Of a stretch of 53,267 nt of DNA, positions 50,599 to 53,267 are shown piece by piece (within the stretch, counting starts at the first letter, position 1; the number at the start of each line of letters is the position of its first letter). Where the stretch lies: NCBI GenBank assembly GCA_905197485.1, contig CAJJYZ010000013.1, positions 1 through 53,267 of the forward strand, read 5' to 3'. The stretch comes from an uncultured Lachnospiraceae bacterium (GTDB taxonomy: Bacteria; Bacillota; Clostridia; Lachnospirales; Lachnospiraceae). A program made the translations under genes and the position numbers. The notes under the pieces were generated by a model. That model did no database searches and was not told the origin of the DNA. It was given only the letters and a program-made list of their open reading frames with translations.

Positions 50599-51999
50599 AT
50601 GGATTTGAACGAAATTGTATTAGCGGTTCAAAGCGTACTCGCAGATAAGATTCTTATCGTTGCACTTGTGGGTACAGGATTATGGTTCTCTTTCAGTCTT
50701 GGATTTATCCAGGTACGTGGATTCGGTGAAGGATTCAAGAGAACGTTCGGAGGTCTTTTCAGCAAGAGTGGAAAGGCCGGCAAAGAAGGTATGTCCTCTT
50801 TCCAGGCTTTGGCGACAGCGATTGCAGCCCAGGTAGGTACAGGTAACCTGGCAGGTGCCGCAACAGCGATTGCAATGGGTGGACCTGGAGCTATCTTCTG
50901 GATGTGGGTGAGCGCATTCTTAGGAATGGCTACAATCTATGCAGAAGCCCTTATGGCTCAGAAGTATAAACAAGTCGGAGATGACGGTGTCGTAACAGGT
51001 GGTCCTGTTTACTACATCAGAGCAGCATTCAAAGGTACATTTGGTAAAGTGCTTGCAGGAATCTTTGCAGTATTAATCGTATTTGCATTAGGATTTATGG
51101 GAAATGCAGTACAGTCTAACTCCATTAGTGATGCGTTCGGAACAGCATTTGGAGTAAATCCATGGATTATTGGTGTTATCGTTGCAGCGATTTCTTTATT
51201 CGTATTCGTCGGCGGTATCTCAAGAATCGCTTCCCTGACAGAGAAGATTGTTCCGATTATGGCTGGTTTCTACATCGTAGGTGCGCTGGTTGTTATCATT
51301 GCAAATGGCGAGATGCTTCCAAAAGCATTCCATGATATTTTTGTAGGAGCATTCAACCCACAGGCAATCGGCGGCGGTGTTCTTGGATGGACAGTATCCA
51401 GAGCAATGGCTCGTGGAGTTGGTCGTGGATTGTTCTCAAACGAAGCTGGTATGGGTTCTACACCACACGCACATGCGGTAGCAAAAGTTGACCACCCTTG
51501 TGAGCAGGGATTCGTGGCTATGATGGGTGTTTTCATTGACACATTTGTTGTTCTTACACTGACAGCATTAGTAATCCTTACAAGCGGTATGGTTGGTCAG
51601 ACAGACCCGCTTACAGGCGCAGCTTTCACAGGAACAGCTTTAACACAGGCTGGATTCGCAAGCGTATTCGGAAAATTCGGAGAAATCTTCATTGCAATTT
51701 GTATGTTCTTCTTCGCATTTTCAACAATCATCGGATGGTACTTCTTCGGTGAAGCAAATATCAAATATTTATTTGGCAGCAAAGCAGTAAAATTCTACGC
51801 AATTCTCGTTGCAGTATGTATCGTAGCTGGTGCTGGACAGAAAGTTGACCTTATCTGGAACATGGCTGACTGCTTCAACAGTGCAATGGTAATCCCGAAC
51901 GTTATCGGTTTGTGGGCATTAAGCGGTATGGTTAAGAAAGTACATAACGATTACTATCAAAATTTTAGACCAAACCAGTTGAAAAATAAAAGCAAATAA
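50599..51999 (+). CDS. Sodium/amino-acid symporter (AGCS family), likely glycine/alanine importer
   Basis: 466 residues with about eleven membrane helices. Family motifs: GTGNLAGAATAIAMGGPGAIFWMWVSAFLG, ATIYAEALMAQKY, and RGVGRGLFSNEAGMGSTPHAHA. These transporters bring in alanine or glycine with sodium. Placed between the selenium genes and the glycine reductase operon with its glycine riboswitch, glycine is the likeliest substrate. The start ATG 50599 has AGAGGAGGG 8 bases upstream; a TTG two codons earlier is less likely. Confidence 0.93.
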   Translation: MDLNEIVLAVQSVLADKILIVALVGTGLWFSFSLGFIQVRGFGEGFKRTFGGLFSKSGKAGKEGMSSFQALATAIAAQVGTGNLAGAATAIAMGGPGAIFWMWVSAFLGMATIYAEALMAQKYKQVGDDGVVTGGPVYYIRAAFKGTFGKVLAGIFAVLIVFALGFMGNAVQSNSISDAFGTAFGVNPWIIGVIVAAISLFVFVGGISRIASLTEKIVPIMAGFYIVGALVVIIANGEMLPKAFHDIFVGAFNPQAIGGGVLGWTVSRAMARGVGRGLFSNEAGMGSTPHAHAVAKVDHPCEQGFVAMMGVFIDTFVVLTLTALVILTSGMVGQTDPLTGAAFTGTALTQAGFASVFGKFGEIFIAICMFFFAFSTIIGWYFFGEANIKYLFGSKAVKFYAILVAVCIVAGAGQKVDLIWNMADCFNSAMVIPNVIGLWALSGMVKKVHNDYYQNFRPNQLKNKSK

Positions 52000-52007
52000 G
52001 GTAGAAT
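51979..52007 (+). promoter_or_regulatory. SigA promoter of the grd operon
   Basis: -35 TTGAAA (51979-51984), a 17-base spacer and -10 TAGAAT (52002-52007). It overlaps the end of the symporter gene and points into the riboswitch leader. Confidence 0.8.
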
Positions 52008-52014
52008 AAATAAG

Positions 52015-52155
52015 AACTGAATACGGAAGAGTAAAAATGGGAAGATTTTTTCTGCGAGAGAGTTCGTATGAACCGCCGAAGATGCAAGCCGGGAAGTGCA
52101 AAACCGGTGAAACTTTCAGGCAAAAGGAGTAGAAAAAGGACCATACTCTGAACTT
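52015..52155 (+). ncRNA. Glycine riboswitch (single aptamer with short outer helix)
   Basis: Conserved glycine-aptamer blocks are seen in order: GCGAGAGAG (52054-52062), CCGCCGAAG (near 52073-52081), GGTGAAACTTTC (52106-52117) and CAGGCAAAAGGA (52117-52128). GAGAG (52056-52060) pairs with CTTTC (52113-52117). An outer helix AGAGTA (52028-52033) with TACTCT (52144-52149) follows the aptamer. No second full aptamer with its own GCAA/GGCAAAAGG core was found, so this is a singlet type with a small extra helix. It lies between the glycine symporter and grdX, as expected for glycine control. Confidence 0.88.
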
Positions 52156-52184
52156 GGTGTTGTATCAATCAATACGAGAACAGG

Positions 52185-52232
52185 TGGGACGGCTTATAGC
52201 AATGATAGTTGCAGCAAACCGTCCCATTTTTT
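52185..52232 (+). terminator. Riboswitch-controlled terminator
   Basis: TGGGACGG (52185-52192) and CCGTCCCA (52219-52226) form the base of a hairpin with a large loop that contains a small GCAA/TTGC helix, followed by TTTTTT. It lies 30 bases after the riboswitch. When glycine binds, this hairpin is probably prevented, allowing transcription into grdX-grdE. Confidence 0.82.
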
Positions 52233-52245
52233 ACATCTATATAAG

Positions 52246-52274
52246 AATATAAGATTATATAAAAATATAAGATT
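52246..52274 (+). repeat. AT-rich direct repeat before grdX
   Basis: AATATAAGATT occurs at 52246-52256 and again at 52264-52274 (18-base period) in the leader between the riboswitch terminator and the grdX start. Function is unknown. Confidence 0.5.
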
Positions 52275-52304
52275 TTGAGACGAAATGAGTAGACAGGTGA
52301 CAAC

Positions 52305-52688
52305 ATGAAAAACGATTTTATCATTATAACAAACAATCCCTTAGTTCAAGATAGATTAGGACAAGAGTATGAAGTGGATTTTGAAGAAATTTCATACGAA
52401 GAAGTATTGAAAAAAGTGCGTGATTTTGTGTATAATAAACATGAGCTACTTACGCACCCGTTATCCGGAAGTGTCAAACCGAATGAGACGCCGTATAAGT
52501 CCATTATGGTGGCGAAGAATCCGGACAGGTACAATGTGGAATCTATGGAGATTATCGACCGGGCAATTGCAGTTGTTCCGAAGTTTGAATTCAAATCGGA
52601 CAAGTATGCGGAAGATGTCTACGACGATTTTCAGTACATAGACTATGCACTGATTAGTAGTGCGTTGCCGTCAGCAACGGCATGGTAA
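52305..52688 (+). CDS. grdX: GrdX family protein
   Basis: 127 residues, typical of GrdX: IIITNNPLVQDRL, LLTHPLSGSVKPNETPYKSI and DYALISSALPSA. GrdX is regularly encoded at the head of glycine reductase operons; its role is not established. Start ATG 52305 follows GACAGGTGAC. A riboswitch and terminator lie upstream; grdE starts 68 bases later. Confidence 0.9.
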   Translation: MKNDFIIITNNPLVQDRLGQEYEVDFEEISYEEVLKKVRDFVYNKHELLTHPLSGSVKPNETPYKSIMVAKNPDRYNVESMEIIDRAIAVVPKFEFKSDKYAEDVYDDFQYIDYALISSALPSATAW

Positions 52689-52756
52689 ATTTGGGAACTA
52701 AAGCGCGTAAGTGCTTCAGGTCATATAAACACATAAACAAAAGGAGGTAATTTACA

Positions 52757-53267
52757 GTGAGAAGATTAGAATTAGGTCACATCAACATCAAAGACATTCA
52801 GTTTGGACCAGAGTCTAAAATCGAAGATGGCGTTCTTTACGTTGATGAAGAAGCTGTAAAAGCAATCGTTCTTGAGGACGAAAGAATTAAAAGCTGCAAG
52901 CTTGATATTGCAAGACCAGGTGAGAGCGTGAGAATCACACCGGTTAAAGATGTTATTGAGCCACGTGTGAAAGTAGAAGGACGCGGAGGAATTTTCCCAG
53001 GCGTTATCAGCAAAGTAGATACAGTAGGTGAAGGAAAAACATACGCACTCAAAGGAATGGCAGTTGTTACAGCTGGTAAAATCGTTGGTTTCCAGGAAGG
53101 TATCATCGATATGACAGGCCCTGGTGCAGAATATACACCATTCTCTAAATTAAACAACTTAGTTGTTGTATGTGAACCTGTTGACGGAATCAAACAGCAT
53201 GATTATGAGCCGGCTGTAAGATTTGCAGGATTCAGAGTAGCTGTTTACCTTGGAGAGTTAGCTCGTG
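52757..53267 (+). CDS. grdE: Glycine reductase complex component B, alpha/beta subunit precursor (3' cut by window)
   Basis: The first 170 residues are in the window. Family matches: RLELGHINIKDIQFG, VIEPRVKVEGRGGIFPG and MTGPGAEYTPFSK. GrdE gives the alpha and beta subunits of protein B by self-cleavage at a Cys later in the chain (beyond the window). It starts with GTG 52757 after AAGGAGG. In related operons it is followed by the Sec-containing grdA and grdB, which would explain the neighbouring Sec machinery. A related sarcosine/betaine subunit (GrdG/GrdI) is not fully excluded without the rest. Confidence 0.9.
   Translation, partial: MRRLELGHINIKDIQFGPESKIEDGVLYVDEEAVKAIVLEDERIKSCKLDIARPGESVRITPVKDVIEPRVKVEGRGGIFPGVISKVDTVGEGKTYALKGMAVVTAGKIVGFQEGIIDMTGPGAEYTPFSKLNNLVVVCEPVDGIKQHDYEPAVRFAGFRVAVYLGELAR

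Noticed and set aside
52130..52185. Second glycine aptamer
   Set aside because: Only a short outer helix and GGACC stretch are present; the conserved GCCGAAG and GGCAAAAGG core does not recur.
41300..52300. selC (tRNA-Sec) gene
   Set aside because: I looked in the gaps of the selenium and grd regions for a long-variable-arm tRNA of about 95 bases ending in a CCA-type acceptor; none was convincing. A GGAAGATG near 41441 lacks the matching 3' arm.

Overview
The window looks like a chromosomal segment of a spore-forming anaerobic Firmicute, most likely of the Lachnospiraceae. The signs are strong AGGAGG-type ribosome binding sites, an alpha/beta small acid-soluble spore protein, AddAB instead of RecBCD, PyrK/PyrD type 1B pyrimidine synthesis, PadR/HAAS-domain/DUF4097/PspC envelope genes, and a selenium-dependent glycine reductase locus. 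Species cannot be fixed from the sequence. Most of the 53 kb is dense core genome on the plus strand. No intact insertion sequence, CRISPR array, rRNA or tRNA was seen.

Layout. 1-1.2 kb: 3' end of an Rpn/PD-(D/E)XK-type gene and two small membrane proteins on the minus strand. 1.3-3.3 kb: a two-component system. 3.4-7.3 kb: the first three shikimate steps (aroD, aroB and two tandem, diverged DAHP synthases). 7.4-10.2 kb: a second two-component system and ung. 10.3-13.1 kb: a Zn/Cd-type P1B ATPase with a His/Cys repeat tail, its metal-responsive operator, and an ArsR/SmtB repressor gene. 13.1-22 kb: a TPR lipoprotein, hflX, addB and addA. 22-24.1 kb: a PadR-controlled envelope operon. 24.1-25.1 kb: a spore protein and a degenerate WecB/TagA-like protein. 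25.2-30.3 kb: a PucR-type regulator, ftsE, ftsX, a PcsB-like M23 hydrolase and a CtpA protease, i.e. a cell-wall remodelling and division unit. 30.3-37.1 kb: pyrC-pyrF-pyrK-pyrD and purA-purB. 37.1-41.3 kb: a palindromic repeat, an M42 aminopeptidase, a DUF819 membrane protein, a GntR/FCD regulator and an rRNA methyltransferase-like gene.

41.4-50.4 kb holds an almost complete selenium assimilation and selenocysteine island: yedF, selD, selA, selB, a LysR regulator, a NifS-like desulfurase, YedE, a TusA-like carrier and a DUF3343 protein. selD is itself a selenoprotein gene: an in-frame TGA at codon 16 sits where the family has its catalytic Cys/Sec, and a SECIS-like hairpin follows. The island leads into a glycine-use module: an AGCS Na+/amino-acid symporter, a promoter, a glycine riboswitch with a terminator, grdX and the start of grdE (cut by the window end). 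Together these can import glycine, sense it, make selenophosphate and Sec-tRNA, and build the Sec-containing glycine reductase for Stickland fermentation. selC and the Sec-containing grdA/grdB genes are not in the window.

The strongest points for follow-up are the Sec-encoded SelD, the selenium-carrier cluster with its poorly characterised members, the single-aptamer glycine switch, and several unassigned operator-like repeats.
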